Positions 15,755 through 24,549 of a stretch of 52,259 bases of DNA are shown here, one piece after another. Source of the DNA: Ardenticatenaceae bacterium (lineage in GTDB: Bacteria > Chloroflexota > Anaerolineae > Promineifilales > Promineifilaceae); the NCBI GenBank assembly GCA_011525915.1, contig WYBM01000089.1:1-52259 (forward strand). The letters run 5' to 3'. Position 1 is the first letter of the stretch. Each line of letters begins with the position of its first letter. The notes under the pieces were generated by a model. The model saw nothing but the letters and a program-made list of their open reading frames with translations, ran no database searches and was not told the DNA's origin. The position numbers were made by a program, and so were the translations under genes.

Positions 15755-17380
15755 ATGAACGGCTTAATGATGGAGTATCACCTGACACTAGACCGCATTC
15801 TGGAACATGCCAACCATATCAGCCCTCACAAGCGCATCACCACCTTACAACCTGACGGTACGCTGCACCGCTACACCTATGCTGATCTGTACCGGCGGGT
15901 AAAACAGCTGGCGAAAGCGTTGGTGGCCTTGGGTGTGCAGCCTGGGGACAGGGTAGGCACCTTTGCCTGGAACAATTACCAGCACCTGGAACTCTATTAT
16001 GCTATTCCTGGGGCAGGCGCCGTGTGTCACACCCTTAACATCCGTCTCTTTCCAGAGCAGTTAAGTTACATTGTCAACCATGCCGCAGATAAGGTGGTGT
16101 TTGTGGAGGGCTCGCTGCTGCCCTTGTATGAACGGGTGGCTGACCAGATAACTAGTGTGCAGCATTACATATTGTTTAATACACCCTCTGACACCCAAAC
16201 CAGGCTGCCCAATGTGCTGTTTTATGAAGACCTGATAGAGTCCGCAGACGAAGATTTTGCCTGGCGCAGCACTGATGAGCAGATGGCGGCCGGATTGTGT
16301 TACACCAGCGGCACAACAGGCGAGCCCAAAGGGGCGTTGTACAGTCATCGTTCTATGTATTTGCATGCGCTGGGCGCTGGGCAGGCCAATGCCCTGGGCG
16401 TGCGTGAAACAGATGTGGTGCTGCCGGTGGTGCCCCAGTTTCATGCCATGGCCTGGGGGCTGCCTTATGCCTGCGCTGCCTCTGGCGCCGACATTGTGAT
16501 GCCGGGGCTGCATTTAAAACCGGAACCATTGGCGCAGTTGATCGAAGCAGAACGGGTGACGATTGCCGCCGGCGTCCCTACCATCTGGACGGGGTTGTAC
16601 CATGAGTTAAAGAACAACCCGCGTGATATTTCCTGTATTCGGGCGCTGGTGGTGGGTGGCTCGGCCATGCCGCGGGCGCTGACAAAAGCGTATGAGAGCG
16701 AGCTGGGGGTAAACGTGCTGCATGCCTGGGGCATGACGGAGATGTCCCCCTTGGGTACGGTATGTAACCTGAGCAGCCAGCATGCCGGCCTGTCTGATGA
16801 ACAAAAGTGGGATATTAAAGCCAAGCAAGGTTACCCCATTTGTGGTGTAGAGATGCGCATTGTGGATGAGCTAGGCCAGGAACTGCCGTGGGACGGCCGT
16901 CAGATGGGCGAGTTACAGGTGCGCGGTCCGTGGATCATTCGCCAATACTTTAAGCGTGACATTTCAGCCGAAAGCTTTACGCCTGATGGCTGGTTCCGCA
17001 CCGGCGACGTGGTGACGATGAGCCCTGACGGCTATATGCAGATCATGGACCGCACCAAAGACCTGGTGAAGTCAGGCGGCGAATGGATCAGCACGGTGGA
17101 GCTAGAAAATGCCATTATGGCCCATCCGCAGGTATTGGAAGCGGCGGTGATTGCTATCCCAGACGCAAAATGGCAGGAACGGCCGTTGGCCGCCGTTGTC
17201 CTGACGCCTGATGCCCAAGCCCTGACCTCTGCTGACATTACCACATTCCTGGAAGATAAAGTCGCCAGATGGTGGATTCCAGAAACGATGATTTTTGTAG
17301 ACGAAATCCCCAAGACCAGTGTGGGTAAGTTTGATAAAAAAGTGCTGCGCAGCCGTTATGCCGAAGGGCAGCTGGGTTAA
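15755..17380 (+). CDS. Acyl-CoA ligase (AMP-forming), medium/long-chain type, LvaE-like
   Basis: A 541-residue ANL-superfamily ligase. It has the phosphate loop YTSGTTGEPKGALYSHR, the AWGMTEMSPLG motif, DGWFRTGDV, and the C-terminal KSGGEWIS hinge with a catalytic lysine in KTSVGKFDKK. These mark fatty-acyl-CoA synthetases that activate carboxylic acids with ATP and CoA. GAGGAG lies before ATG 15755; the frame opens earlier at 15707 but without support. In the window it would feed the nearby dehydrogenases and racemase, and it occupies the role LvaE has in 4-hydroxyacid catabolism. A repeat array follows its stop directly. Chain-length preference cannot be judged. Confidence 0.85.
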   Translation: MNGLMMEYHLTLDRILEHANHISPHKRITTLQPDGTLHRYTYADLYRRVKQLAKALVALGVQPGDRVGTFAWNNYQHLELYYAIPGAGAVCHTLNIRLFPEQLSYIVNHAADKVVFVEGSLLPLYERVADQITSVQHYILFNTPSDTQTRLPNVLFYEDLIESADEDFAWRSTDEQMAAGLCYTSGTTGEPKGALYSHRSMYLHALGAGQANALGVRETDVVLPVVPQFHAMAWGLPYACAASGADIVMPGLHLKPEPLAQLIEAERVTIAAGVPTIWTGLYHELKNNPRDISCIRALVVGGSAMPRALTKAYESELGVNVLHAWGMTEMSPLGTVCNLSSQHAGLSDEQKWDIKAKQGYPICGVEMRIVDELGQELPWDGRQMGELQVRGPWIIRQYFKRDISAESFTPDGWFRTGDVVTMSPDGYMQIMDRTKDLVKSGGEWISTVELENAIMAHPQVLEAAVIAIPDAKWQERPLAAVVLTPDAQALTSADITTFLEDKVARWWIPETMIFVDEIPKTSVGKFDKKVLRSRYAEGQLG

Positions 17381-17516
17381 GGTCACTATTCAGTCATCTG
17401 TAGTCAGTCGTCAGTTATGGGTGCACTGCTTCCTGACCCACTGACTACTGACCCACTGACCTACTGAACACTGACCTACTGAACACTGACCTACTGAACA
17501 CTGACCCACTGAATAC
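17381..17516. repeat. Inverted GTCAGT/ACTGAC arms without a gene
   Basis: The left arm (17381-17425) has TTCAGTCATC and GTAGTCAGTCGTCAGT. The right arm (17450-17516) has the opposite sense: ACTGACCCACTGAC, then CTACTGAACACTGAC three times. Between them is about 25 bases. It fills the whole spacer between the ligase and the racemase and ends at the racemase start codon. It looks like a short gene-less form of the element at 7289-7892. Confidence 0.85.
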
Positions 17517-17518
17517 CA

Positions 17519-18706
17519 ATGACCGGACCACTCACTTCCCTCAAAATTCTCGATTTCAGCACACTATTGCCGGGGCCCTTTGGCACCATGATGCTGGCTG
17601 ATCTGGGTGCGGCCGTGCTGCGGGTGGAGGCGCCTCATCGCCCGGACATGGTGCGCTTGATGCCGCCTTATGATGGCGATGCCTCTGCCTGGCATCGGGT
17701 GCTAAACCGTAACAAGCGTTCGATCACTTTGGATTTAAAACAGCCGACGGCCGTGGACGTGGTGAAACGTCTGGTGGGTGCTGGCGGTTATGACATTGTG
17801 CTGGAACAGTTTCGCCCTGGTGTCATGGACCGGTTGGGCATTGGGTATGAGATTCTTCGTGTAGTCAACAGAGGGTTGATTTATTGTGCCCTCAGTGGGT
17901 ATGGGCAGGATGGACCATACCGTGACCGGGCAGGGCATGATATTAATTATTTGTCGTTGGCTGGTGTGATGAGCCATAGTGGGCGCAAAAAGGAGGGGCC
18001 GGCGCCGTTGGGGGTGCAGGTGGCCGATATTGGCGGCGGTGCCTTTGGCGCGGCCATGGGCATCCTGGCGGCGGTTATCCATCGTCAACAAACGGGCCAG
18101 GGACAGTTTGTGGACATCAGCATGTTTGATATGTCTATTGCCTGGCATGCCCACGCCGTCAGCCAATACCTGGTGGGTGGTGAAGTGCCAGAGGCAGAAA
18201 GCTGGCAGTTGAATGGGGGCGGCTATTACGATTTTTACGAGACAGCCGACGGCCGTTACCTTTCTGTGGGCAGTCTGGAGCCAAAGTTCTGGCAGGACTT
18301 TTGCCAGGCTATTGCTCGCCCGGATTTGATACCTCGTGGCTTTGACCAGACACCAGAGAACCAGCAGGCCTTAAAGGCAGACATTCGGGCGGTGATCGCC
18401 ATGAAAGAGTTGGCCGACTGGACCATAATCTTTGCCGGATATGATGTGTGTGTAGAGCCGGTGCTGAGCATCCCTGAAATGGTGGCCCACCCGCAAACGC
18501 AGGCACGGTGTATGATTGTAGATGTGCCCAAGGCCGATGGCTCTACGCAGCGCCAGGTGGGCAGCCCTTTCAAATTTTCCCAAACGCCGCCCGCGTATCA
18601 GCAGGTAGGGGGGCAGGCAGGGGCAGAGGCAACGGCCGTGCTGCAAGAGATAGGGTATACGGATGATGAGATTAACAAAATGCGCCAGCAGGGGGTGTTT
18701 GGCTAG
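17519..18706 (+). CDS. Alpha-methylacyl-CoA racemase (CaiB/BaiF family)
   Basis: A 395-residue class III CoA-transferase-fold protein. His140 in GHDINY, Asp170 in VADIGGG and Glu254 in SLEPKFW have the spacing known for the catalytic residues of Mycobacterium MCR/AMACR (126, 156, 241; 30 and about 85 apart). LPGPFGTMMLADLGA and NRNKRSITLDLK are family marks. It would interconvert 2R and 2S 2-methylacyl-CoA esters so that branched chains can enter beta-oxidation. The dehydrogenase at 18896 and hydratase at 23460 could act after it. ATG 17519 directly follows repeat DNA, with no Shine-Dalgarno visible. Confidence 0.85.
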   Translation: MTGPLTSLKILDFSTLLPGPFGTMMLADLGAAVLRVEAPHRPDMVRLMPPYDGDASAWHRVLNRNKRSITLDLKQPTAVDVVKRLVGAGGYDIVLEQFRPGVMDRLGIGYEILRVVNRGLIYCALSGYGQDGPYRDRAGHDINYLSLAGVMSHSGRKKEGPAPLGVQVADIGGGAFGAAMGILAAVIHRQQTGQGQFVDISMFDMSIAWHAHAVSQYLVGGEVPEAESWQLNGGGYYDFYETADGRYLSVGSLEPKFWQDFCQAIARPDLIPRGFDQTPENQQALKADIRAVIAMKELADWTIIFAGYDVCVEPVLSIPEMVAHPQTQARCMIVDVPKADGSTQRQVGSPFKFSQTPPAYQQVGGQAGAEATAVLQEIGYTDDEINKMRQQGVFG

Positions 18707-18707
18707 G

Positions 18708-18879
18708 TGCCCGGCGATAAATCACCGGGCAAAGGAGGCGCCCCATGAATGGGGCTGGCGAGCAGAGAGCCGGATTTATCCGGCGCCGCTGACCAGCCAG
18801 GGCATTGATGCCCTGGCGTTGTTGGTGAACCAAAGTATCCAAAGATGAATCGCCAGGCAGGACGCCCCATGCATGGGGC
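18708..18879. repeat. Array of five variable-stem hairpins with ATNNAT centres
   Basis: Five palindromes in 172 bases. 1: 18708-18731, TGCCCGGCG-ATAAAT-CACCGGGCA, one mismatch. 2: 18740-18755, GCCCC-ATGAAT-GGGGC. 3: 18769-18784, GCCGG-ATTTAT-CCGGC. 4: 18796-18817, GCCAGGGC-ATTGAT-GCCCTGGC. 5: 18864-18879, GCCCC-ATGCAT-GGGGC. Stems differ in sequence, but each centre fits ATNNAT. No T runs follow. The array fills the spacer between the racemase and the next dehydrogenase; an in-frame ATG at 18845 inside it is not taken as a start. Confidence 0.8.
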
Positions 18880-18895
18880 TAAGGATTTAAGTGTT

Positions 18896-20587
18896 ATGAA
18901 TTTTCAACCCTTTAACCAACCCGCGCCCCAATTGGGCAATCAATATGACGATGACCGTGTATTACGCAGCTACCTGAAACGGGTGCTGCCGCCAGACGTC
19001 CTGGCCCAGGTTGAGCCGGCCCTGCGGGAGATGGGAGAATTGGCCGGTGGCCGGCTGTATCAGATGCAGCTTGCTGACCGGCTGAATGAACCGGTGCTGA
19101 CCCACTGGGATGCCTGGGGTAACCGTATTGACCACATTGAAATCACGCCGCTGTGGCGGGAAGCGGAACGGTTGGCGGCCAAGTTTGGTGTGGTGGCCGC
19201 GGCCTATGAGGGAACCTACGGCCGTTACGACCGTATTTATCAATTTGCTCTCACCTATCTCTTTCACCCTTCAACCGATGTATACACCTGCCCGCTGGCC
19301 ATGACCGATGGGGCTGCCCGTACCCTGCTGCTTTCTGGTAATCAGGAACTTATTGAGCGTGCCCTGCCTCACCTGACCAGCCGCGATCCCGCCTCTTTTT
19401 GGACCAGCGGCCAGTGGATGACAGAATCTACCGGCGGCTCAGACGTGGGGCGGAGTGAAACGGTAGCGGTGTTAGATGAGGAAGAGATGTGGCGGCTGCA
19501 CGGCCGTAAATGGTTTACCTCTGCTGCTACCGGGCAAATGACTCTGACCCTGGCCCGGCCTGAAGGGAACCCCCCCGGCGGCAAGGGACTGGCCCTGTTT
19601 TACCTGGAAACCTGTGATGACGCCGGCCGGTTGCAAAACATGGAAATCTTGCGGCTCAAAGACAAGCTGGGTACACGCAAAGTGCCCACGGCAGAGATCA
19701 TGCTGTATGGTGCGCCGGCTATCCCCGTCATGGGGCTGCATCACGGTGTGCGTAATATTGTCCCTATGCTGCACCTGACGCGCACCTGGAATGCTGTCAG
19801 TGCCACGGCCGTCATGCGGCGGGGTCTGGCGCTGGCGCGAGATTATGCTCGCAGGCGGGTGGCCTTTGGCACAGCCCTGGCGCAGAAGCCGCTGCACGTG
19901 GACACACTGGCCATGTTACAGGCAGAATTTGAAGCAGCTTTCCACCTGACCTTTTATGGTGTAGCACTGATTGGCAAGGACGAAGCCGGCGACATTGGCG
20001 AAGATGAAGCGGCGCTGCTGCGGATGTTGACTTCCATCAACAAGCTGGTGACAGGCAAACAGGGCGTGGCCATAAGCAGTGAGATTTTAGAAGCGCACGG
20101 AGGGGCGGGCTATGTGGAAGATACCGGTCTGCCGCTGCTGCTGCGTGATGCCCAGGTGCTGCCTATCTGGGAAGGGACCACAAACGTACTCTCCCTGGAC
20201 GTCTTACGGGCGCTGCAGGACGGTGACTCGCTGGCGGCGCTGGTAAAAAAGGTGCAGGTATGTGCCCAATCGGCGCAGGATGAACGGCTGGTCACGGCCG
20301 TGGGCACTGCTGAACGTGCCCTTGCCCATGCCCAACAGTGGCTGCAAGCTGCCTTACCACAAGGCCAGCCAGCTTTAGAAGCGGGCGCCCGTCGTTTTGC
20401 GCTGACCCTGGGGCGGGCGTTGGCCCTGGCACTGTTGGTAGAACACGCCCAGTGGTCATTGACAATAGAGGGTGATGGCCGGGCACGTGCCGCCGCCTGC
20501 CGTTTTGCCCAGACCCCAGTGGACCTGATTATCAATGACGTGGCTGATGATCTTTACGCGCTGGCCAATGATGTAGCGGTGTCATAA
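18896..20587 (+). CDS. Large acyl-CoA dehydrogenase (AidB-like branch)
   Basis: A 563-residue acyl-CoA dehydrogenase, longer than the usual 380-400. SGQWMTESTGGSDVG is the FAD-side motif of the AidB-like branch, followed by HGRKWFTSAATGQM. EAHGGAGYVEDTGLPLLLRD and PIWEGTTNVLSLD (with the position of the usual catalytic Glu) end the core, and about 110 extra helical residues follow. AidB-branch members act on isovaleryl-CoA-like substrates or bind DNA; others are plain dehydrogenases. ATG 18896 after AAGGA is preferred to the in-frame ATG at 18845, which lies in the hairpin array. The neighbouring racemase suggests a branched acyl substrate. Confidence 0.82.
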   Translation: MNFQPFNQPAPQLGNQYDDDRVLRSYLKRVLPPDVLAQVEPALREMGELAGGRLYQMQLADRLNEPVLTHWDAWGNRIDHIEITPLWREAERLAAKFGVVAAAYEGTYGRYDRIYQFALTYLFHPSTDVYTCPLAMTDGAARTLLLSGNQELIERALPHLTSRDPASFWTSGQWMTESTGGSDVGRSETVAVLDEEEMWRLHGRKWFTSAATGQMTLTLARPEGNPPGGKGLALFYLETCDDAGRLQNMEILRLKDKLGTRKVPTAEIMLYGAPAIPVMGLHHGVRNIVPMLHLTRTWNAVSATAVMRRGLALARDYARRRVAFGTALAQKPLHVDTLAMLQAEFEAAFHLTFYGVALIGKDEAGDIGEDEAALLRMLTSINKLVTGKQGVAISSEILEAHGGAGYVEDTGLPLLLRDAQVLPIWEGTTNVLSLDVLRALQDGDSLAALVKKVQVCAQSAQDERLVTAVGTAERALAHAQQWLQAALPQGQPALEAGARRFALTLGRALALALLVEHAQWSLTIEGDGRARAAACRFAQTPVDLIINDVADDLYALANDVAVS

Positions 20588-20671
20588 AAGTGTTCAATGA
20601 CCTTAAAAGCGGTATCATTATGTCATGCTCCCCCTTTACAAAAGTTAGCATTGTTTACAGGAGAAAGAATA

Positions 20672-21178
20672 GTGAAACGAACGAGCATTCTTGTTTTGGT
20701 GGCCGCTTTATGGGTACTGGCCGCCTGTCAGAGCCGTGAACTGTATAACCCGGATATACTGCCGGCAGATTATGATTATGCTGCCGGCGCTTACCCCAAT
20801 CCCGTCACGTTAAATGGCGTCACCGTCCGTATTAACAAGGCACGGGTGGTCAACCCAGATCAAAACCTGAAGCCAGGGTATATCTATGTGGTGGTAGATG
20901 TTAACGTCTCCAACCAGAGCGGCACATCGGTCAATGCTACAGAATTTCGGTTGATAGACGAATACCTGAACTTGTATGAATCGTGGCAGACCAGCGTCCC
21001 CTTTGGCCGTGATTTGACCGCCATGTCTGAAGTTATCGGGCCCGATCGATCATCAGAAGGGGCTCAGGTGTTCCTGATACCGGCATCTGCTTTGCAGGCA
21101 AACCTGCGCTTGCGCTGGCAGTCGGCCGGGCATCAATCTCGCGTTGATCTTGCTTTAGGCTCGCTGGCGCTGCCGTAG
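20672..21178 (+). CDS. Lipoprotein with a DUF4352-like domain
   Basis: A 168-residue exported lipoprotein. The signal peptide starts with VKRTS, then a hydrophobic ILVLVAALWVLAAC with the lipobox LAAC, giving lipidated Cys at about residue 19. The mature part has ARVVNPDQNLKPGYIYVVVDV then NVSNQSG and FRLIDEYLNLYE, the pattern of the immunoglobulin-like DUF4352 domain (telokin-like). Function of the family is unknown. GTG 20672 is chosen because AGGAG lies 8 bases before and the signal peptide begins there; an earlier start at 20597 would put a non-signal segment in front. Confidence 0.78.
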   Translation: MKRTSILVLVAALWVLAACQSRELYNPDILPADYDYAAGAYPNPVTLNGVTVRINKARVVNPDQNLKPGYIYVVVDVNVSNQSGTSVNATEFRLIDEYLNLYESWQTSVPFGRDLTAMSEVIGPDRSSEGAQVFLIPASALQANLRLRWQSAGHQSRVDLALGSLALP

Positions 21179-21229
21179 TAAAGCCAGGCTTCCAAGCTGA
21201 TAGTAGCTGAGAACTTACTTATCCAGGCC

Positions 21230-21868
21230 ATGCGCAAACTCACACGTGAAGATGTTCTTCAAAAGATTCAACAAGGCGAAACCGGTTTTGCCCGGCAAGA
21301 TCTGTCTGGTTTAGCGTTGACCCGGTTGGAATTGTCCCGGCTTAACTTGCGGCAGGCGGACTTAACGCTGGCTGATCTGACAAGCAGCCAGTTGTTGAAG
21401 TCGAATCTAGACGGAGCAGGGTTGCGCGGTGCTACGCTGGTGTTGGCAAATTTGCGCGGGGCAACTCTGCGCGGGGCAATCTTATGTGGGGTGGAGGGGG
21501 TGATGGCCAATTTGAGCCTGACTCTGCTGATGGGGGTAGATGCTACGGCCGTGGTCCTGGATGGTGCTTCCTGTGCTGGTGCTATACTTACAGAAGCTTG
21601 CCTGGTGAAAGCAAGTCTGGTGGCCGTAGATTTTAGTGGAGCTGATCTCACTCGTGCTGACTTGCGCGGTGCGCGTCTGATAAGTGCCGTGTTTAAAGGG
21701 GCTAAATTGTGTCACGCAGACCTTACCCTTGCTGATTGTACGGGCGCTGATTTGACCGATGCTGACCTGACAGATGCTGTTGTAACGGCCGAAACCCTGG
21801 CTCAGGCGCGCTCGCTGGCGGGCACGACCATGCCAGACGGCAAACCTTTTGCCGCTAACGAGGAGTAA
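21230..21868 (+). CDS. Pentapeptide repeat protein
   Basis: A 212-residue protein made almost wholly of A(D/N)LxX repeats, such as LRQADLTLADLTSS, NLRGATLRGAIL and HADLTLADCTGADLTDADL. These fold into a right-handed quadrilateral beta-helix. No signal peptide or second domain is seen. Known pentapeptide proteins include DNA mimics that protect gyrase (Qnr, MfpA) and many of unknown role; nothing here decides between them. The helix may be interrupted around residues 85-115, where the repeats are less regular. The gene ends 5 bases before the next start and is probably co-transcribed with the acyl-CoA dehydrogenase at 21874. Confidence 0.85.
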   Translation: MRKLTREDVLQKIQQGETGFARQDLSGLALTRLELSRLNLRQADLTLADLTSSQLLKSNLDGAGLRGATLVLANLRGATLRGAILCGVEGVMANLSLTLLMGVDATAVVLDGASCAGAILTEACLVKASLVAVDFSGADLTRADLRGARLISAVFKGAKLCHADLTLADCTGADLTDADLTDAVVTAETLAQARSLAGTTMPDGKPFAANEE

Positions 21869-21873
21869 GAAGG

Positions 21874-23016
21874 ATGAAGCGTACCCTGTTTAATGAAGAA
21901 CACCTGATGTTCCGCGAGACGGTGCGTCGTTTTGTAGAAAAGGAAGTGACCCCTTATCACGAGCAGTGGGAAAAAGAGGGTATTGTCCCGCGTGAATTGT
22001 GGCGGAAAGCCGGCGACCTGGGTTTTTTGGCCACGGCCGTGCCTGAAACCTATGGCGGTCTGGGGCTGACTGATTTTTGCTATAATGTCATTCTCACGGA
22101 GGAGTTAACTCGTGCCGGCGCTTCTGGTGTGGGCTTTGGCCTACATAATGACATTGTGCTGCCCTACATCCTGGCGTATGGCACCGAGGCGCAAAAACAG
22201 CGCTGGCTGCCCCAGATGATCACCGGCGAGACCATTACAGCCATTGCCATGAGTGAACCAAACGCGGGCAGTGATCTGGCAGGTATTCAGACCACGGCCG
22301 TGCGCCAGGGTGATTATTACCGCCTTCATGGTCAGAAAACCTTCATTACCAACGGCATCAACAGTGATCTGGTGATTGTGGTGGTTAAGACAGACCCCAC
22401 TGCCGGGCACAGCGGCGTCAGCCTGCTGGTGGTGGAGCGGGGAATGGAGGGCTTTACACGCGGCCGTAATTTGGAGAAAATTGGCCTGAAGGCGCAAGAC
22501 ACGGCCGAGCTCTTTTTTAGCAACGTCAATGTGCCCGTAGAAAATTTGCTGGGCAGTGAAGGGCAGGGCTTTTACCAGTTGATGTTCCAGCTGCCCCAAG
22601 AACGGCTCTCCATTGCCGTCATTGCTGCCGCTGCTTGTGAGACGGTGCTGGAAATGACGATCAGCTACTGCCACGAACGGGAAGCGTTTGGCCGGCCGAT
22701 TGGTAAATTCCAGAACACGCGCTTTAAGCTGGCAGAGATGAAAACCGAAGTGGAAATTGCCCGCGTTTTTGTAGACCGCTGCATTGAAGAGCTTAACGCC
22801 GGCAACCTGACGGCGGCGGAAGCGGCCATGGCCAAATGGTGGACAACGGAACTACAAAAGAAGGTGGTAGATGAATGCCTGCAGCTGCATGGCGGCTACG
22901 GCTACATGATGGAATACCCCATTGCCAAAGCTTACCTGGACACCCGTGTGCAAACGATCTATGGTGGCACCACCGAAATTATGAAAGAAATCATTGGGCG
23001 GTCTTTAGGATTTTAA
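21874..23016 (+). CDS. Acyl-CoA dehydrogenase (long-chain / isovaleryl-type catalytic Glu)
   Basis: A 380-residue dehydrogenase of standard length. It has AIAMSEPNAGSDLAG, QKTFITNGINSD, and CHEREAFGRPIGKFQ. At the usual catalytic position near the end the sequence is YGGTTEIMKEI with Gly, not Glu. The Glu sits instead in the C-E pair of IAAAACETVLEM, as in long-chain and isovaleryl-CoA dehydrogenases. That points to long or branched acyl-CoA substrates oxidised with electron-transfer flavoprotein. GTAAGAAGG precedes ATG 21874. A 13-bp hairpin follows the stop. Confidence 0.88.
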   Translation: MKRTLFNEEHLMFRETVRRFVEKEVTPYHEQWEKEGIVPRELWRKAGDLGFLATAVPETYGGLGLTDFCYNVILTEELTRAGASGVGFGLHNDIVLPYILAYGTEAQKQRWLPQMITGETITAIAMSEPNAGSDLAGIQTTAVRQGDYYRLHGQKTFITNGINSDLVIVVVKTDPTAGHSGVSLLVVERGMEGFTRGRNLEKIGLKAQDTAELFFSNVNVPVENLLGSEGQGFYQLMFQLPQERLSIAVIAAAACETVLEMTISYCHEREAFGRPIGKFQNTRFKLAEMKTEVEIARVFVDRCIEELNAGNLTAAEAAMAKWWTTELQKKVVDECLQLHGGYGYMMEYPIAKAYLDTRVQTIYGGTTEIMKEIIGRSLGF

Positions 23017-23024
23017 GATGAGGA

Positions 23025-23055
23025 ATGAGAGGTTGGCCCCATGCCAATCTCTCAT
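23025..23055 (+). repeat. Strong hairpin after the acyl-CoA dehydrogenase gene
   Basis: ATGAGAGGTTGGC (23025-23037) pairs with GCCAATCTCTCAT (23043-23055), 13 bp with one G-T pair, loop CCCAT. No T run follows, so it is either a processing or stability element or a member of the palindrome class seen elsewhere. Confidence 0.65.
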
Positions 23056-23069
23056 GCTGCAGGTACTTT

Positions 23070-23405
23070 ATGCCAGAGATAACGTTAAGAGAGTGTCAGA
23101 AAACGGTAGATGCGTGGGTGCGCACGATTGGTGTACGCTATTATTCAGAGTTGACAAACACGGCCGTGCTGATGGAAGAGGTGGGTGAAGTGGCCCGGCT
23201 TATGGCCCGCCTGTATGGCGACCAGAGCTTTAAGCAGTCTGATGAAGCTGTAAGCCTGGCCGACGAAATGGCCGATGTGCTGTTTGTGTTGGTGTGCATT
23301 GCCAACCAGACTGGTATAGACTTGACCGCCGCCTTCCACCAAAATATGGCCAAGAAAACGGCGCGCGACAAAGATCGCCATGCCAACAATCCCAAATTAA
23401 AATAG
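23070..23405 (+). CDS. MazG-like nucleotide pyrophosphohydrolase
   Basis: A 111-residue all-alpha NTP pyrophosphatase. The metal-binding motifs are LMEEVGEVARLMARL (the ExxxE part) and LADEMADVLFVLVCIAN (the ExxD part), as in MazG/YpjD/dUTPase-2 relatives. It would hydrolyse a (d)NTP to the monophosphate and PPi, for house-cleaning. It is a single domain, half the size of full MazG. ATG 23070 is taken rather than the upstream start at 23025, since the upstream part is a hairpin. The surrounding genes are lipid genes, so it is probably not functionally linked. Confidence 0.8.
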   Translation: MPEITLRECQKTVDAWVRTIGVRYYSELTNTAVLMEEVGEVARLMARLYGDQSFKQSDEAVSLADEMADVLFVLVCIANQTGIDLTAAFHQNMAKKTARDKDRHANNPKLK

Positions 23406-23459
23406 GCCAGGCGTTTGGCCCCTATGGGTTGACCAATGCTTGATGCCTGATTGGAAAAC

Positions 23460-24338
23460 ATGATGAGCGTTGATGTAGCTAAAGTCGTTGGCTACCGGTT
23501 TGAACCGGCGGAGTTTAAATATGACGAACGAGATGTAAGCCTGTATGGGCTGGCGATAGGCGCTGCGGCTAACCCGGTTGACCCGGAGGAGTTGAAGTTT
23601 GTGTATGAATTAAATGGCGCTGGATTTTACCCGTTTCCCACCTTCCCGGCCGTTTTTCCCTTTTCCGTGATGTGGCAGATTTTGCAGGTGCCGGGCTTAG
23701 AATTTAATCCGATGATGCTGCTGCACGGCGAGCAATTTCTGGAGTTAAAACGGCCGTTGCCCACCGCAGCTACCATCACCAACCATGCCCACATCAGCCA
23801 TATCTATGACAAAGGCTCTGGCGCCCTGGTCATTTTGGATATTACCAGTGTAGACGAGCATGGTAATGACATTGCCTTTAACCAGATTTCTGCTTTTATC
23901 CGGGGCATCGGTGGTTTTGGCGGTGAACGTGGCCCCTCTGGGGATGTGAATTTGCCGCCGGCGCGCAAACCGGACGCCGTGGTGAGACAACCTACCCAGC
24001 CCAACCAGGCGCTGCTGTACCGGCTGGCTTCCGGTGATGGCAACCCGTTACATGCCGACCCACAAATGGCGGCCATTGGCGGCTATGACCGGCCCATTTT
24101 GCATGGGTTGTGTACCTTCGGTTTTGCCGCCCGTGCTGTCCTCAGGCAGTTTGCCGAAAACGACCCCGCCCGCTTTAAAAGCATTCACGGCCGTTTCAGC
24201 AGTCCCGTCTTCCCTGGTGAAACCATTGTCACCGACATGTGGCGGGAAACGGATACCAGGATCCTGTTCCGGGCTGGCACCGTTGAACGAAAGGAATGGG
24301 TAATTACCCAGGCAGCCATGGAGCTGCATGTTTTATAG
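23460..24338 (+). CDS. 2-enoyl-CoA hydratase 2 (MaoC-like double hotdog; HSD17B4/MFE-2 type)
   Basis: About 292 residues in two hotdog halves. The second half carries the hydratase 2 motif YRLASGDGNPLHADP, with the Asp, Asn and His that hydrate trans-2-enoyl-CoA to (3R)-hydroxyacyl-CoA, then GGYDRPILHGLCTFG. The first half (YELNGAGFYPFPTFPAVFP) is the degenerate substrate-binding half, as in the hydratase domain of peroxisomal multifunctional enzyme 2. The matching (3R)-dehydrogenase could be the SDR at 25209. ATG 23460 or 23463 may be the start. The short spacer after MazG contains a GGCCA/TGGCC hairpin. Confidence 0.85.
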   Translation: MMSVDVAKVVGYRFEPAEFKYDERDVSLYGLAIGAAANPVDPEELKFVYELNGAGFYPFPTFPAVFPFSVMWQILQVPGLEFNPMMLLHGEQFLELKRPLPTAATITNHAHISHIYDKGSGALVILDITSVDEHGNDIAFNQISAFIRGIGGFGGERGPSGDVNLPPARKPDAVVRQPTQPNQALLYRLASGDGNPLHADPQMAAIGGYDRPILHGLCTFGFAARAVLRQFAENDPARFKSIHGRFSSPVFPGETIVTDMWRETDTRILFRAGTVERKEWVITQAAMELHVL

Positions 24339-24467
24339 CCCTATGCACCTTATGGTTAGAGGCGACAGCCCACGATGATGAATGGAAGCAAACCTCCCGA
24401 AGGTTTCACCCTAGATGACCTTTGCCATGAAAGCCTTTGGGAGGGTTAGTTTCAGAGGAGACACCAC

Positions 24468-24530
24468 GCCGCTGCGCGGCACCAACAAATGAATGAAAAT
24501 AGCGCGGCAGAGCCGCGCACCCGCGCTATT
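24468..24530 (+). promoter_or_regulatory. Overlapping GC hairpins in the leader of the 24550 gene
   Basis: GCCGC-TGC-GCGGC at 24468-24480. Then two structures that exclude each other: AATAGCGCGG (24498-24507) with CCGCGCTATT (24521-24530), 10 bp perfect, or GCGCGGC (24502-24508) with GCCGCGC (24512-24518), 7 bp with loop AGA. AGGAG follows at 24536-24540. The other part of the 24339-24467 spacer has only a weak AAACCT/AGGTTT hairpin. Confidence 0.5.
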
Positions 24531-24549
24531 TACACAGGAGTGAAAATCT

